DNA from: Opitutaceae bacterium
GTDB lineage: Bacteria > Verrucomicrobiota > Verrucomicrobiia > Opitutales > Opitutaceae
Direction of reading: 5' to 3'
Assembly (NCBI GenBank): GCA_017994935.1
Contig: JAGOJU010000001.1
Location: 1 to 64,000 of the forward strand
DNA: 64,000 bases
Below are positions 54,901 through 64,000 of this stretch, piece by piece. Numbering within the stretch: the stretch's first letter is position 1; each line of letters opens with the position of its first letter. The position numbers were made by a program, and so were the translations under genes. The notes beneath the pieces are model-generated. The model did no database searches. It was not told the DNA's origin and worked only from the letters and a program-made list of their open reading frames with translations.

Positions 54901-56963
54901 TCCTCCCCGCCAAGGAACACATGGGATCCATCGGGATTCGGGCCGGGAATATTCGTCTTCACCGGAGTGACCGCGGGAAGATTCGAGTCGTCCACGGGAA
55001 TGTCCTTGCCCTTTGCAAGCGACCAGACGCGTTTGTCACGGTTTGCCGTGAGCACATCACGCTGGGTCATTTCCTCCTGCATGACCTGGAAATTGCTGAT
55101 CTTCGGTCCGTTCTCGCCGGAGACGTAACTCAGCGTGGAGCGGCCGCCGTAGATGTTGTAGCCATCGACCGTGCGGTAGCGGCTGTGCCACATCTCATTC
55201 TTCGTATTGACCGCCTGCTTCAGCAGGGACCAGTCGCCGCGAGGCGCTTCCTCGCCCGTGAGCGCCTTGAAAACCACCGGCGCCAGAGCGGCATCACCCG
55301 CCGCATTGAGGTGAACCCCATTGAAGGTGAGCGTTTTCCCGGCCTTTGCAGCCTCCGCGTAGAGCGCCTTGGACGGCGTGAACAGATCTACGAAGGTCAC
55401 ACCGGAGCGGTCACGCGCCACTTCAGCCATCGCCGCGGCGTAGAGTGCGAGGTTTCGGTTCGTCGATTCAGGCATTGCGAGATTGGGATCGGGCATCGTC
55501 TCTGCGGCGATGGGCGAGAACAGCACGATGCGCGGCGCGCCCGCACCGCTGTAGTTCTTCGCACGCGTCTCCTGGAGGAAACGGGCGAGATCCTCCTTGA
55601 ACCTGGTCAGTCCCGCCTCGCCGTGGAACGACTCATTGAAACCAAAGAAGGCAAACACGACATTCGCCCCCACACGCGTCAGCCACTCGTCCGGCGTGCC
55701 AAAGTCCTTGGACCGCGCCCGCATCGCCACCTCGTCCCCCGAAAAACCCAGATTGCGGACCACAAGATTGTATTGGGGGTACCGGGCGTGGAACAGCGTC
55801 TCCAGGGACCCTTGGTGCTGCATCCGGTCGGCAAGCGCGTTGCCGATGAAGGCGATCCGGTCGCCGGGAGCCAGCGCAAGGGGCAGGCCCACCATGGGAG
55901 GAATCGCCGGAGCCGGCTTCGCATCCGCTCGGCCGGCCGGTGTCCGCGGCGCCCCCTGACGCAGCGTCAGTCCCAGCGCATGGTCGGCGGGAGTCAGGCC
56001 GACGCGGTATCCATCAAATCCATACGCGGTGGGCGCATAGGGATCGACCAGGCGCACATCCGCCCTGGCGGGCACCGTGCGACCGATGCCCCAGTACACG
56101 CCGTTGACGACCAGACGGCGCAGGCTCTCATCCGTGAAATCGGTGGCCGCGCCCATGGTGATCGTGAGGATGCGATTGTCCCTGCCGGCCTCGTTCCGGT
56201 ACACACGCGTCCAGGCCACAGGCATTGCCGGCGAATTTACAGGCTGCTCCTTCTTGTCGCTGGAACGCTTCTTGACGGTGTTTGCGGGCGGATCGCTGCG
56301 ATTCATGCCCGAAAGCACGAGACCGCGCAGCAGAATCGTCGCATCTGCGGGAGGATAGGCTTCATAGACATCGGTGGTGCCGAAAATCTCTCCCACCCCG
56401 CGCAGGAGCGGATTCGCCTTTTCCGAGGGCTCGATCACCGCACGTGTCGCCTCGACCTTGTGCTTGCCCCAGTGCGACACCCATTGTTCTCCCAGGACCC
56501 GTTTTCCGAAATCGGTGAACGAAGCGTACTGCCCGCCGGGGATCTTGAACGCATGCGTCGACGTTCGCAGCGCTATGATCGGCACACCGCGACGATAGGC
56601 GTCGACAAAGTGTTTCATTGCTCCCTCCGGCCAGTTGCGGAAACGCAGCGACATCACGATGGCGTCCGCCGTGTCCAGCGCCTCGGCGCCGGGAAGGGAC
56701 CTGGTGTTGTTGGGGTTGATCACCCCGTCCGCATCAAGCGCAAACAGCACGGTCGTCCTGAATCCGTGCCGCTGGCTGAGGATCTTTGCCAGCATCGGCA
56801 GCGCCTCCTCGCTCCGGTATTCCTCATCGCCGGACAGCAGCACGACGTGTTTCGCCGAGGCCGGATTGCCGGGTGGTGCAAACACGAGCGTCCTGTCAGC
56901 AGCGGCAAGCACGAGCGGAGCGCAAAGAGCAAGGAGCAGAGGGAGTGCGCGACAAAGGATCAT
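51981..56963 (-). CDS. giant secreted ThuA / SGNH / beta-propeller / HEAT / cupredoxin fusion
   Basis: A 1660-residue exported protein of the PVC membrane-bound dehydrogenase type. In order: signal peptide; ThuA-like glutamine-amidotransferase fold (about residues 35-300, VVLLSGDEEYRSEEALPML); SGNH-hydrolase fold (about 365-575); beta-propeller with FEDTDGDGRADKCSHFMDNLNCPTG and RDTDGDGRADWKERFV (about 690-1040); HEAT-type helical repeats (about 1055-1390); and a plastocyanin/azurin-like domain (about 1505-1635). In the cupredoxin, His of MLHNLVI, then Cys, His and Met of YVCTFPGHWTLMWG supply the four type 1 copper ligands. The SGNH core has GNA in place of GDS and NGVH in place of DxxH. I start at ATG 56963 (MILCRALPLLLALC); the frame is open to 57023. 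Confidence 0.9.
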   Translation of the reverse strand: MILCRALPLLLALCAPLVLAAADRTLVFAPPGNPASAKHVVLLSGDEEYRSEEALPMLAKILSQRHGFRTTVLFALDADGVINPNNTRSLPGAEALDTADAIVMSLRFRNWPEGAMKHFVDAYRRGVPIIALRTSTHAFKIPGGQYASFTDFGKRVLGEQWVSHWGKHKVEATRAVIEPSEKANPLLRGVGEIFGTTDVYEAYPPADATILLRGLVLSGMNRSDPPANTVKKRSSDKKEQPVNSPAMPVAWTRVYRNEAGRDNRILTITMGAATDFTDESLRRLVVNGVYWGIGRTVPARADVRLVDPYAPTAYGFDGYRVGLTPADHALGLTLRQGAPRTPAGRADAKPAPAIPPMVGLPLALAPGDRIAFIGNALADRMQHQGSLETLFHARYPQYNLVVRNLGFSGDEVAMRARSKDFGTPDEWLTRVGANVVFAFFGFNESFHGEAGLTRFKEDLARFLQETRAKNYSGAGAPRIVLFSPIAAETMPDPNLAMPESTNRNLALYAAAMAEVARDRSGVTFVDLFTPSKALYAEAAKAGKTLTFNGVHLNAAGDAALAPVVFKALTGEEAPRGDWSLLKQAVNTKNEMWHSRYRTVDGYNIYGGRSTLSYVSGENGPKISNFQVMQEEMTQRDVLTANRDKRVWSLAKGKDIPVDDSNLPAVTPVKTNIPGPNPDGSHVFLGGEEAIQKMTVSPGLKVNLFASEKEFPELVKPVQMAWDTRGRLWVSVWPSYPERTPTSEKGDSLLIFEDTDGDGRADKCSHFMDNLNCPTGFQFYKDGILLMQAPDLWYVRDTDGDGRADWKERFVMGLDSADSHHTANSLAYEPGGAIYLSDGVFLRSQIETRNGVLRNIDGAVYRYEPLTQKIETYASYNFMNPHGRTFDRWGNDLIVDATGNETFFGAAFSGKIDYPAKHPKMKQFWTRPARPSAASAIITTRQFPDEFQGNFFNGNVIGFQGFYRVKVVEDGSGLHGERLPDLLSSSDPNFRPVGIGVGPDGGLYILDWHNPIIGHMQHHLRDPNRDAIHGRIYRIICEDRPLVRQPRIYGQPVEALLDLLKAPENHVRELAKIELGKLEAGKVMAAADAWMKRLDPQDPDYAHQLTEVLWLHQWHNVVDAPLLRRLLRYPEPNVRAAATRVLCYWRDRIPDAVQLLKVQAGDENPRVRLHAIRAASFISSPEAVDAALASISHPFDYYLDYTLGETLKQLRPYWISQLQDVAAMERENPVKIEFLLRTVPIQDLLGMKRNDRVREQLLKRSGVSQATRAEVLEELVQSGKTSGAELLLGYLKQTGDNDRRAMGRLLANRPQSELKNVRERLVEFAREETSDLQPFGWAALVAADGSFDVAWREASRAPATILALVSGIPSLADVDLRARALSLLMPVLVPLADLTKETSALQAAAILAAVSCRREPEAVFEALAALISAKQNVPIAVSGMRQLPRSTWRSSNAPALGESLVAWAEGYTAAERTTPEFLDMAQTTREYLDLLPTDRATPLRERLLRLSVPVFTVRTVHEEMRYDTLRLVVEAGKPFKLTLENPDSMLHNLVIVKPGARERVANAAVLMNPDQRDAQGRAYVPASPDIIAATRLLDAGQSETITVTAPEEEGIYEYVCTFPGHWTLMWGQLIVTRQLNAPLPPAAAAAPAGSTPQHSNHSHPN

Positions 56964-57153
56964 GGGTGGGTGGAAACGGACAGCAGAAACTTCGGATGGA
57001 GAATGACCTCGGGTGGCGGGCAAGCGCGATCCCCGGTTGGTCCGGATTCACGCAGGATGCCGTCACCTGGGGGCAGAAGACCAGAGGCTCATTGCCTTTG
57101 CAACCTGCGATCATCTGCAAGTTTCCCGGATGTACTACGGTCTGGAACTGCAG

Positions 57154-57181
57154 GGGAGGCCAGCCGGGAACATGGCCTCCC
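57154..57181 (-). terminator. GC-rich stem-loop after sugar-catabolism operon
   Basis: GGGAGGCC at 57154-57161 pairs perfectly with GGCCTCCC at 57174-57181 around a 12-nt loop. It starts 28 bp past the stop of the Gfo/Idh/MocA gene, between two genes in the same direction. No T-run follows, so it may terminate weakly or stabilise the 3' end. Confidence 0.45.
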
Positions 57182-57208
57182 ACAAATCACTGCCGACTTC
57201 CGCGCAAA

Positions 57209-58348
<1,140 letters not shown>

Positions 58349-58373
58349 GGTTCGTTTCTGAGGTTGAGGGAGG

Positions 58374-59420
58374 TTATTCCGACCAGCCGTGGTTTTCACG
58401 GATCTGGATCATCGCGGCGAGGATGTCGTTCCAGGTCTGCTGCTTCATCATGGTATCGTTGGGGAACATGCAGCCATCCCAGCAGATATGCCGCATCTTT
58501 TTTGTCACCTTGCCACGGCCATCCCGAAGCCAGTAGGCCGAATCACGGATGATGTTCAGCTTGCCCTTCGGATCGGTCGCAAGGCAGTGCCGTCCGGTGT
58601 GATCATGCGTGCCCGACCCAAAGACGCTGCCGTCGTTCTGGGCCACATGAAAATCGATCGTCCAGGGGCGCAGGGCATCCGTCAGTTTCTTGAGCGCCTC
58701 ATGGGTCGCACCAGGTTCCCAATGGAACTTCTTCGGCACGATACGATGCGCCGGCGCGTTCTCACCGAGCGTATAGAGCAGCGTGTGCGACATGTCGGCC
58801 TGGAATCCGAGAACCTTCGGTTGCCCGACGGCCTCCAGCAGTTCGAGCATGTGTTTCCACGAATGCATGCCGCCCCAGCAGATTTCGCCCTCGGCGGCGA
58901 GCCGCTCGCCGTGGTCCTTCGCAACCTTTGCCGCTTCGCGGAAAGTCGCTGCGATCAATTTCGTATTGGCCTTGGGATTATTGGCCCAATCGCCCACCGA
59001 GGCCGATGAGTCGATGCGGACGATCCCGGAGGGACGCACGCCGAGCTCACGCAGCCTGGCGCCAATCCGGCACGCCTGGCGCACCTGCGCGACGAATTTC
59101 TTCCGGTCCTCTTCCGATCCCATGGCGGAGCCGCCGCCTGTCGGGCCCCAGACGGGAGCGACCACCGAACCGGCGACGAGTTTTCTCTTCTTCAGCTTGG
59201 CGGCGAGTTCCTTGATGGCGCTGTCGTCGCTGTCGATCGGTGTGTGCGGCGCGCTCAGGAAAAGGTCGACGCCATCGAATCTCACGCCGTCGACCTCGGC
59301 CTTGGCAGTGAGATCGAGCATGGTGTCGAGATCGATGAAGGGCTCAGCACCGGGGCTGCCCTTGCCGACGAGGCCGGGCCACATCGCGTTGTGCAATTTC
59401 GGATAATTGTTTTGAGGCAT
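58374..59420 (-). CDS. sugar phosphate isomerase/epimerase (AP-endonuclease-2 TIM barrel)
   Basis: A 348-residue protein of the xylose-isomerase-like TIM-barrel family (PF01261 type). [17 protein letters not shown] sits near the N-terminus. [13 protein letters not shown] supplies the metal-binding Glu, [14 protein letters not shown] the Asp-x-x-His, and [27 protein letters not shown] the second His/Asp set. It likely interconverts a keto and an aldo sugar with a divalent metal. ATG 59420 is used; the longer frame to 59570 overlaps the cupin gene. It lies 25 bp upstream of the Gfo/Idh/MocA gene. Confidence 0.85.
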   Translation of the reverse strand: MPQNNYPKLHNAMWPGLVGKGSPGAEPFIDLDTMLDLTAKAEVDGVRFDGVDLFLSAPHTPIDSDDSAIKELAAKLKKRKLVAGSVVAPVWGPTGGGSAMGSEEDRKKFVAQVRQACRIGARLRELGVRPSGIVRIDSSASVGDWANNPKANTKLIAATFREAAKVAKDHGERLAAEGEICWGGMHSWKHMLELLEAVGQPKVLGFQADMSHTLLYTLGENAPAHRIVPKKFHWEPGATHEALKKLTDALRPWTIDFHVAQNDGSVFGSGTHDHTGRHCLATDPKGKLNIIRDSAYWLRDGRGKVTKKMRHICWDGCMFPNDTMMKQQTWNDILAAMIQIRENHGWSE

Positions 59421-59508
59421 GGTACGTGGAGGTTTTTGCGGTTGAGGAATGAAGGGGAAATTCGGCGGATGAGACGCCGGGGGCCGGAGCCTGGCTCCCG
59501 AACGCAGG

Positions 59509-60774
59509 TCAGAACTTGTTGCCGCGATACGCACCCATCGCAGGTGCATCGGGATTCGCCTCAGGTCCAAAATAGCGCAGCATCACGAGTGGCTCCACGG
59601 GACTGGTGTTCTCGAACGTGACGCCTGCCTTTGCAGCGGCCTCCGTGCAGAATACCTCGTCCTCCGTGAGTTCGTGGAACCGGATGAGCTTCGGGCAGTC
59701 GAGCGCAAGCTTGTTCATCCGCCCCCGGCCCTGCACGGTGATGAGACCGTACGCGCCGCCATCCTTGATGGTGCACTTCGCACCCGGATCGAGCGTGAGT
59801 TCCTTCGCCGAAAAAAGCTGCTGTCCCTTGATGCGCCCATAGACGATCCAGCGATCGACATAGCCTTCGCTGCGCGTATCGGCAACGGGTACGGGCTCAA
59901 GGTAGTGATTGTCCTTGAAATTCGGGTCGAGGTTTTCCTCCCAGTCCAGCTGGTCGACGATAAAATCAAGGTCGTGATGCCTGTCCTTGGGCATGTCCTT
60001 CACGAGAAGCGACCACGGCACCTCGCGTCCCTCGACGAGTGACTGGTACATGCCGAACACGTCGGAGCCCCACTGGGGTTCGTACGTGCAGAGCGATCCC
60101 GGAGCGTGGAGCACGCAGGGCGGGATCAGCCAGCCTGTGCCCGGCTTGAGACGATAGGCGCGGGAAAGGTCGAGAATGCCATTGTCGCCCTTGTTCCATC
60201 GTTCGAGTGTCCTGCGAACCTGCGCGCGGGTCGTGCCAGGCTCGAGTCCCATGAACGTGTAGGGAAAATTGTTGCCCACATTGTTGTGCTGCGGCGGAAA
60301 GTAGTATGACTCGGGTTTGCCCTCCTGCCCCACCAGCGCCGCCTGCGCCTGCGATTGGTGCATGTGGTGTGGAATCGGACCCATGTTGTCGAAGAATTTT
60401 GAATACACGGGCCACTTGCGGTATTTGTTCCAGATGGCGGGTCCGATGAGCCCGGCCCCGCACTCGGCAACGGCGTCGGCCAGCGTGTAGCGCTGGCCCC
60501 CGGTCACGACATAGCTAAGCCCCTCGTCCGGCGTGCGGTTCTCGTTGGCCGCAGGCGTGGTGGACGCAAACCAGCGTTCATCAATGCCGCCACGGTTGAG
60601 CCCATAGGCGTAAAGATCGTCCGGATGCAGCTTGAGCCGCTTGCCCGGCTGGAGAAAGGAGCGGGGCACCCAACAGGGCGCGAGCCTGAGGAGGCCGCCT
60701 GTGTCGGCGAGGGCGCCCTCGACGAGCGATTTGACATTGGAACTGACGGTCTTGAGCGAAGCGACGGAATTCAT
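59509..60774 (-). CDS. cupin-fold, mannose-6-phosphate-isomerase-like protein
   Basis: A 421-residue cytoplasmic protein. It resembles RmlC/ManA-type cupins: DNMGPIPHHMHQSQAQA near residue 130 has metal-ligand histidines, and GTGWLIPPCVLHAPGSLCTYEPQWGSDVFGMYQS near 213 is a second cupin strand set with another His. A third beta-rich part (GQQLFSAKELTLDPGAKCTIKDGGAYGLITVQGRG) completes a two-barrel layout. A metal-dependent sugar isomerase is likely; the substrate is unknown. It is the first gene of the operon, 210 bp downstream of the PAS-AraC regulator. Confidence 0.75.
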   Translation of the reverse strand: MNSVASLKTVSSNVKSLVEGALADTGGLLRLAPCWVPRSFLQPGKRLKLHPDDLYAYGLNRGGIDERWFASTTPAANENRTPDEGLSYVVTGGQRYTLADAVAECGAGLIGPAIWNKYRKWPVYSKFFDNMGPIPHHMHQSQAQAALVGQEGKPESYYFPPQHNNVGNNFPYTFMGLEPGTTRAQVRRTLERWNKGDNGILDLSRAYRLKPGTGWLIPPCVLHAPGSLCTYEPQWGSDVFGMYQSLVEGREVPWSLLVKDMPKDRHHDLDFIVDQLDWEENLDPNFKDNHYLEPVPVADTRSEGYVDRWIVYGRIKGQQLFSAKELTLDPGAKCTIKDGGAYGLITVQGRGRMNKLALDCPKLIRFHELTEDEVFCTEAAAKAGVTFENTSPVEPLVMLRYFGPEANPDAPAMGAYRGNKF

Positions 60775-60984
60775 GAGTGCAGAAAATGGAATCTGACTGA
60801 AAGCACTGCCATTTGATAGACGGAAAACGTAAGCGCGATGGGACGGGGCGTTGGAGACCGGATTTCTAAGGCTGTCTTTCCGGCGAACGTCGACTGTACC
60901 GCAGCAGCGGGGACTTGGCTAGGATGACGACGGCATTCTTTTGTAGAAAAGCGTCAGGATCGCAAATTCCGCCGAAACATCCGC

Positions 60985-61719
60985 TCATCGCTGATGGCGG
61001 TCCCGATAAGAGCCCGGGGTCTCGGCCATGAGTTTTCTGAATTCGCGGTTGAAGTGACTCTGATCCGAAAACCCGAACTCGGTGGCAATTTCCGCCATGC
61101 TCTTGCGCGAATTCACAAGGGCGTGGCAGCTCAATCTCACCCTCAGCTGCCGGACATACACCTGAGGCGTGCAATGGTAGTGGGCCAGGAACTGGCGCTC
61201 GAACGCCCTCAGCGACAGGCCGCAGGCGCGCGCCAGGTCTGCATTCGCAGGCGAACGCCCCACCTGCTCGCTGATCAGGCGAATGGCAATGCTCATCGGT
61301 TCGTGGCGTGGCGGCCCGACAGGGATTGCCAGCGGACGGGTGATCCCCGCCGTGCCCACCACGCCGCCCTTCGCGTCATGCAGCGGTATCTTCGTGGTCG
61401 AGCACCAGCGCGCCGTATGGTTGTACCTTCCAATCAGTTCCACCCTGCCCACGAGGGACTCGCCCGCCAGGACCCGCTCGTCATCCACACGGTACTGCTC
61501 CGCCATCTGCAAGCCACAGAGATCGTAGTCGGTCTTTCCCAGCACGGCATCGCGATCCTCCAAGCCGAAATTCAACAGGAACGAGCGGTTGACCCATTGA
61601 TAGCGCCCCTTCACGTCCTTGATCCACAGCGGAGCGTCTTCCAGCGCATCACACAGGATGATGACTTCGGAAGCAGCAGCGCCAATGCGCTGCAAGGAGG
61701 CATGAAGTGAAAGCGACAT
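60985..61719 (-). CDS. PAS-domain AraC-family transcriptional regulator
   Basis: A 244-residue regulator. The N-terminal PAS domain (about residues 20-130, APLWIKDVKGRYQWVNRSFLLNFGLEDRDAVLGKTDYDL) is fused to a C-terminal AraC double helix-turn-helix (about 145-240), ending with MAEIATEFGFSDQSHFNREFRKLMAETPGSYR. Typical AraC sugar sensors have a cupin N-terminus, so this one may sense a small ligand, redox state or another signal. ATG 61719 is used; a TTG at 61764 is possible. It sits upstream of the cupin/isomerase/oxidoreductase operon and likely controls it. Confidence 0.9.
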   Translation of the reverse strand: MSLSLHASLQRIGAAASEVIILCDALEDAPLWIKDVKGRYQWVNRSFLLNFGLEDRDAVLGKTDYDLCGLQMAEQYRVDDERVLAGESLVGRVELIGRYNHTARWCSTTKIPLHDAKGGVVGTAGITRPLAIPVGPPRHEPMSIAIRLISEQVGRSPANADLARACGLSLRAFERQFLAHYHCTPQVYVRQLRVRLSCHALVNSRKSMAEIATEFGFSDQSHFNREFRKLMAETPGSYRDRHQR

Positions 61720-61832
61720 GAGGATCGCCCGATCGGAGGCCGAAGAGGCATGTTGGGAATTCAACGATGAGGATACAAGACTCCGGAAGCCTTCCTTGCA
61801 ACGCAGCCGCGAGGTGCTAGGATTGATCTTCT

Positions 61833-64000
61833 ATGCGTGATTGGATTTGCGCCTGCGCCCTGACCCTCGGTGCCCTTCTTTCCCTTCCGGCCTCGCTGAT
61901 GTCGGAACCCGCCACAAGGAGCAAGGGTCCCCCGCTGAAACTGGTCCAGATCGATCGCCTGCCCACCCCCCAACCGCTTCCGGCATCCGACGAACCTATC
62001 GAGTCGATCAAGCACTTCAAGATTCCGGAGGGCTTCAAGATCGACCTCTTTGCCGCGGAGCCGATGCTCGCCAATCCGGTCGCCTTCACCTTTGACGAAA
62101 AGGGCACCGCCTATGTCGCCGAGACCTACCGCTACCGGACAAGCGTCCTCGATATCCGCGACTACATGCCGATGCTGGAGCAGGAACTGGCCTCACGCAC
62201 TGTCGAGGACCGCGTGCAGACGATCCTCGACCAGTTTGGCGTCGAAGGTGAAAGGCAGCTCTCCATCGAAACCGAGGTGGTGCGACGCATTGCCGACACC
62301 AACGGCGACGGCGTGGCCGATACATCCAGCGACTTCGCCAGCGGTTTCAACAGCCCGCTCGACGGCATTGCATCGGGCGTGCTCGCGCGCGACGGCAAGG
62401 TCTGGCTCACCAACATTCCCCATCTCTGGCTCCTCGACGGAGCCGATGCCAACGGCAAGTCCAGGGGCCGCACCTCGCTCAGCTACGGCTACGGCGTGCG
62501 CTTCGGTTTCACCGGTCACGACCTGCACGGCCTGATCATGGGCCCGGATGGGAAACTCTACTTTTCAATCGGCGACCGGGGCGCTCATGCGAAGGCAGTC
62601 GACGGCAGCCTGGTCGACACGCCTGACGCGGGGGCCGTTTTCCGCTGCTGGCCGGACGGCAGCGAACTGGAAATCGTGCACGGCGGCCTGCGCAATCCCC
62701 AGGAACTCGCCTTCGACGATTTCGGCAACCTCTTCACGGGGGACAACGACTCCGATCAGGGCGACGTCGAACGCTGGGTTCAGATCGCCGAGGGTGGTGA
62801 CAGCGGATGGCGGGTGGGATACCAGTACAATCCCCTCGGCAAGGCCGGTCCGTGGAATTTCGAAAAAATGTGGCAGCCCTATCACGAGGGTCAGCCCGCC
62901 TACATTCTCCCCCCGATCGTGAACACGGCCGATGGTCCGTCCGGTCTCACCCACTATCCCGGCACGGGGCTTCCGTCGGGTTACCGCGACGTGTTTTTCA
63001 TGTGCCATTTCAAGGGCTCGTTCACCAACAGCAGCATCTACCTCTACGCCCTTGATCCGCAGGGTGCCTCGTTCAAGATGCGCCGCCAGGAGGAGTTCAT
63101 GAGCGGCATCCTGCCCACCGATGTTGATTTCGGACCTGACAGCAGGCTGTATTTCTCCGATTGGGGAAATGGCTGGGGCCAGACCAGGAAGGGACGCCTC
63201 TATGCGCTGACAAATGAAGCCACGGTCGGCGATCCCCTGATCAAGGAAACGCAGCACCTTCTGGCTGACGGGATGAAGAACCGTTCCGACGCCGAGCTCT
63301 ATGCCTTGATCGGTCATCAGGACCAGCGGGTCCGCCGTGAAGCCCAATACGCACTCGCGGCAAAGGGCACGGCTGCGATTCCGCTGCTGGCGCAGGTGGC
63401 GGCCCATCATTTTCGTCAGCTCGCGCGCATCCACGCCGTATGGGCGCTCGGCCAGATTGGTCACAAGCACGCGGAAGCCTTTCGTCCCGTCCTGCCGCTG
63501 CTCACGGACCCCGATGCAGAAGTCCGCGCGCAATCCGCCAAGGTGCTCGGCGATGGGCGTGTCGCAGCCGCGTTCGAGCCGCTCCTCGCAGCACTCAAGG
63601 ACTCCTCGAGCCGCGTCCGCTATTTTGCGGCGCAGAGCCTTGGCAAACTGGGCCGCACGGAGGCGACTCCTGCATTGATCGAACTCATTCGGGAAAATGC
63701 AGATCGCGACCTCTACCTGCGCCACGCAGGCGTGATGGGCCTCGTCGGTTGCAGGAATCTGTCCGCACTTGAAGCCGCATCGGGTGATCCGTCCCGATCG
63801 GTGCGCCTGGGTGTGCTCCTTGCGTACCGCCGCTTGAACCGGCCCGAAATCGCCGGTTTCCTTGCAGACAGCGATCCGTTCCTCGTCGCCGAGGCCGCGC
63901 GCGCCATCAATGACGCCCCGATCATCGACGCGCAGCCTTCGCTGGCGGCCATGCTGCCCTCCATGCCCATGGACGTGGACACCGGCCTTGGACTGCGTAT
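61833..64000 (+). CDS. secreted PVC-type beta-propeller/HEAT dehydrogenase-like protein (cut by window end)
   Basis: The frame from ATG 61833 stays open to the last base, 722 codons, so the C-terminus lies outside the window. A signal peptide (MRDWICACALTLGALLSLPA) is followed by a membrane-bound dehydrogenase-type beta-propeller (IKHFKIPEGFKIDLFAAEPML, IADTNGDGVADTSSDFASG, ELAFDDFGNLFTGDNDSD) at about residues 55-460, then HEAT-type repeats from about 480 (VRREAQYALAAKGT, VRAQSAKVLGDGRV, VRYFAAQSLGKLGR). Full-length relatives usually end in a cytochrome c domain, which would be beyond the edge. It diverges from the PAS-AraC regulator across 113 bp. Confidence 0.9.
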   Translation, partial: MRDWICACALTLGALLSLPASLMSEPATRSKGPPLKLVQIDRLPTPQPLPASDEPIESIKHFKIPEGFKIDLFAAEPMLANPVAFTFDEKGTAYVAETYRYRTSVLDIRDYMPMLEQELASRTVEDRVQTILDQFGVEGERQLSIETEVVRRIADTNGDGVADTSSDFASGFNSPLDGIASGVLARDGKVWLTNIPHLWLLDGADANGKSRGRTSLSYGYGVRFGFTGHDLHGLIMGPDGKLYFSIGDRGAHAKAVDGSLVDTPDAGAVFRCWPDGSELEIVHGGLRNPQELAFDDFGNLFTGDNDSDQGDVERWVQIAEGGDSGWRVGYQYNPLGKAGPWNFEKMWQPYHEGQPAYILPPIVNTADGPSGLTHYPGTGLPSGYRDVFFMCHFKGSFTNSSIYLYALDPQGASFKMRRQEEFMSGILPTDVDFGPDSRLYFSDWGNGWGQTRKGRLYALTNEATVGDPLIKETQHLLADGMKNRSDAELYALIGHQDQRVRREAQYALAAKGTAAIPLLAQVAAHHFRQLARIHAVWALGQIGHKHAEAFRPVLPLLTDPDAEVRAQSAKVLGDGRVAAAFEPLLAALKDSSSRVRYFAAQSLGKLGRTEATPALIELIRENADRDLYLRHAGVMGLVGCRNLSALEAASGDPSRSVRLGVLLAYRRLNRPEIAGFLADSDPFLVAEAARAINDAPIIDAQPSLAAMLPSMPMDVDTGLGLR

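Overview
The window looks like a chromosomal piece of a Verrucomicrobiota bacterium, probably Opitutaceae-like. The reasons are the TonB-dependent receptors whose mature N-termini carry an LSPFxVS / LSAFEVTS box, the clustered secreted sulfatases, the large secreted beta-propeller/HEAT proteins of the PVC type (one with cytochrome c, one with a cupredoxin domain), a DUF1080 protein, several Gfo/Idh/MocA oxidoreductases and a GntR/LacI fusion regulator. This is inferred from protein families; no rRNA or marker tree is available here.

Layout. 1-435: integrase relic and a long inverted repeat. 436-8457 (minus): glycan operon of TonB receptor, three sulfatases and a sialidase-fold protein, with no SusD. 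8618-14347 (plus, divergent): GntR/LacI regulator, FAD oxidoreductase, unknown secreted protein, RraA-type aldolase and MFS transporter, packed with overlapping stops and starts. 14497-17241 (minus): DUF6797-like/propeller/cytochrome c protein. 17697-18076: tRNA-Leu(CAG) and tRNA-Glu(CTC), followed by about 0.8 kb of decayed DNA with an antitoxin-type HTH relic. 18876-19937: PepSY membrane protein. 20203-29990: LacI regulator, heparinase II/III-like lyase, an unrecognised secreted 591-residue protein, a second TonB receptor and a 2-hydroxyacid dehydrogenase. This is a second polysaccharide locus and looks less GC-rich than the rest. 30019-30092: tRNA-Gln(TTG).

From about 30.3 kb the DNA looks richer in G+C. 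30327-32824: two translationally coupled Gfo/Idh/MocA proteins. 33081-40546: MdtABC-like RND efflux system. 40685-42463: glnS. 42530-47458 (minus): AcrB, AcrA and MarR; a divergent LysR follows at 47553, and the shared 94-bp intergenic region holds a clear dyad. 48578-50907 (minus): glycosyltransferase and heptose-kinase-like GHMP kinase. 51237-56963 (minus): DUF1080 protein and a 1660-residue ThuA/SGNH/propeller/HEAT/cupredoxin fusion. 57209-61719 (minus): Gfo/Idh/MocA, TIM-barrel isomerase, cupin isomerase and a PAS-AraC regulator. 61833 to the end (plus): another propeller/HEAT protein, cut by the window edge.

How it works together (inference): the left 30 kb holds two inducible glycan loci in which outer-membrane TonB receptors import fragments made by secreted sulfatases or lyases, under their own LacI-type sensors. 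The right half mixes housekeeping (glnS), two multidrug efflux systems without an outer-membrane channel, surface-sugar synthesis and an oxidative sugar-catabolism operon.
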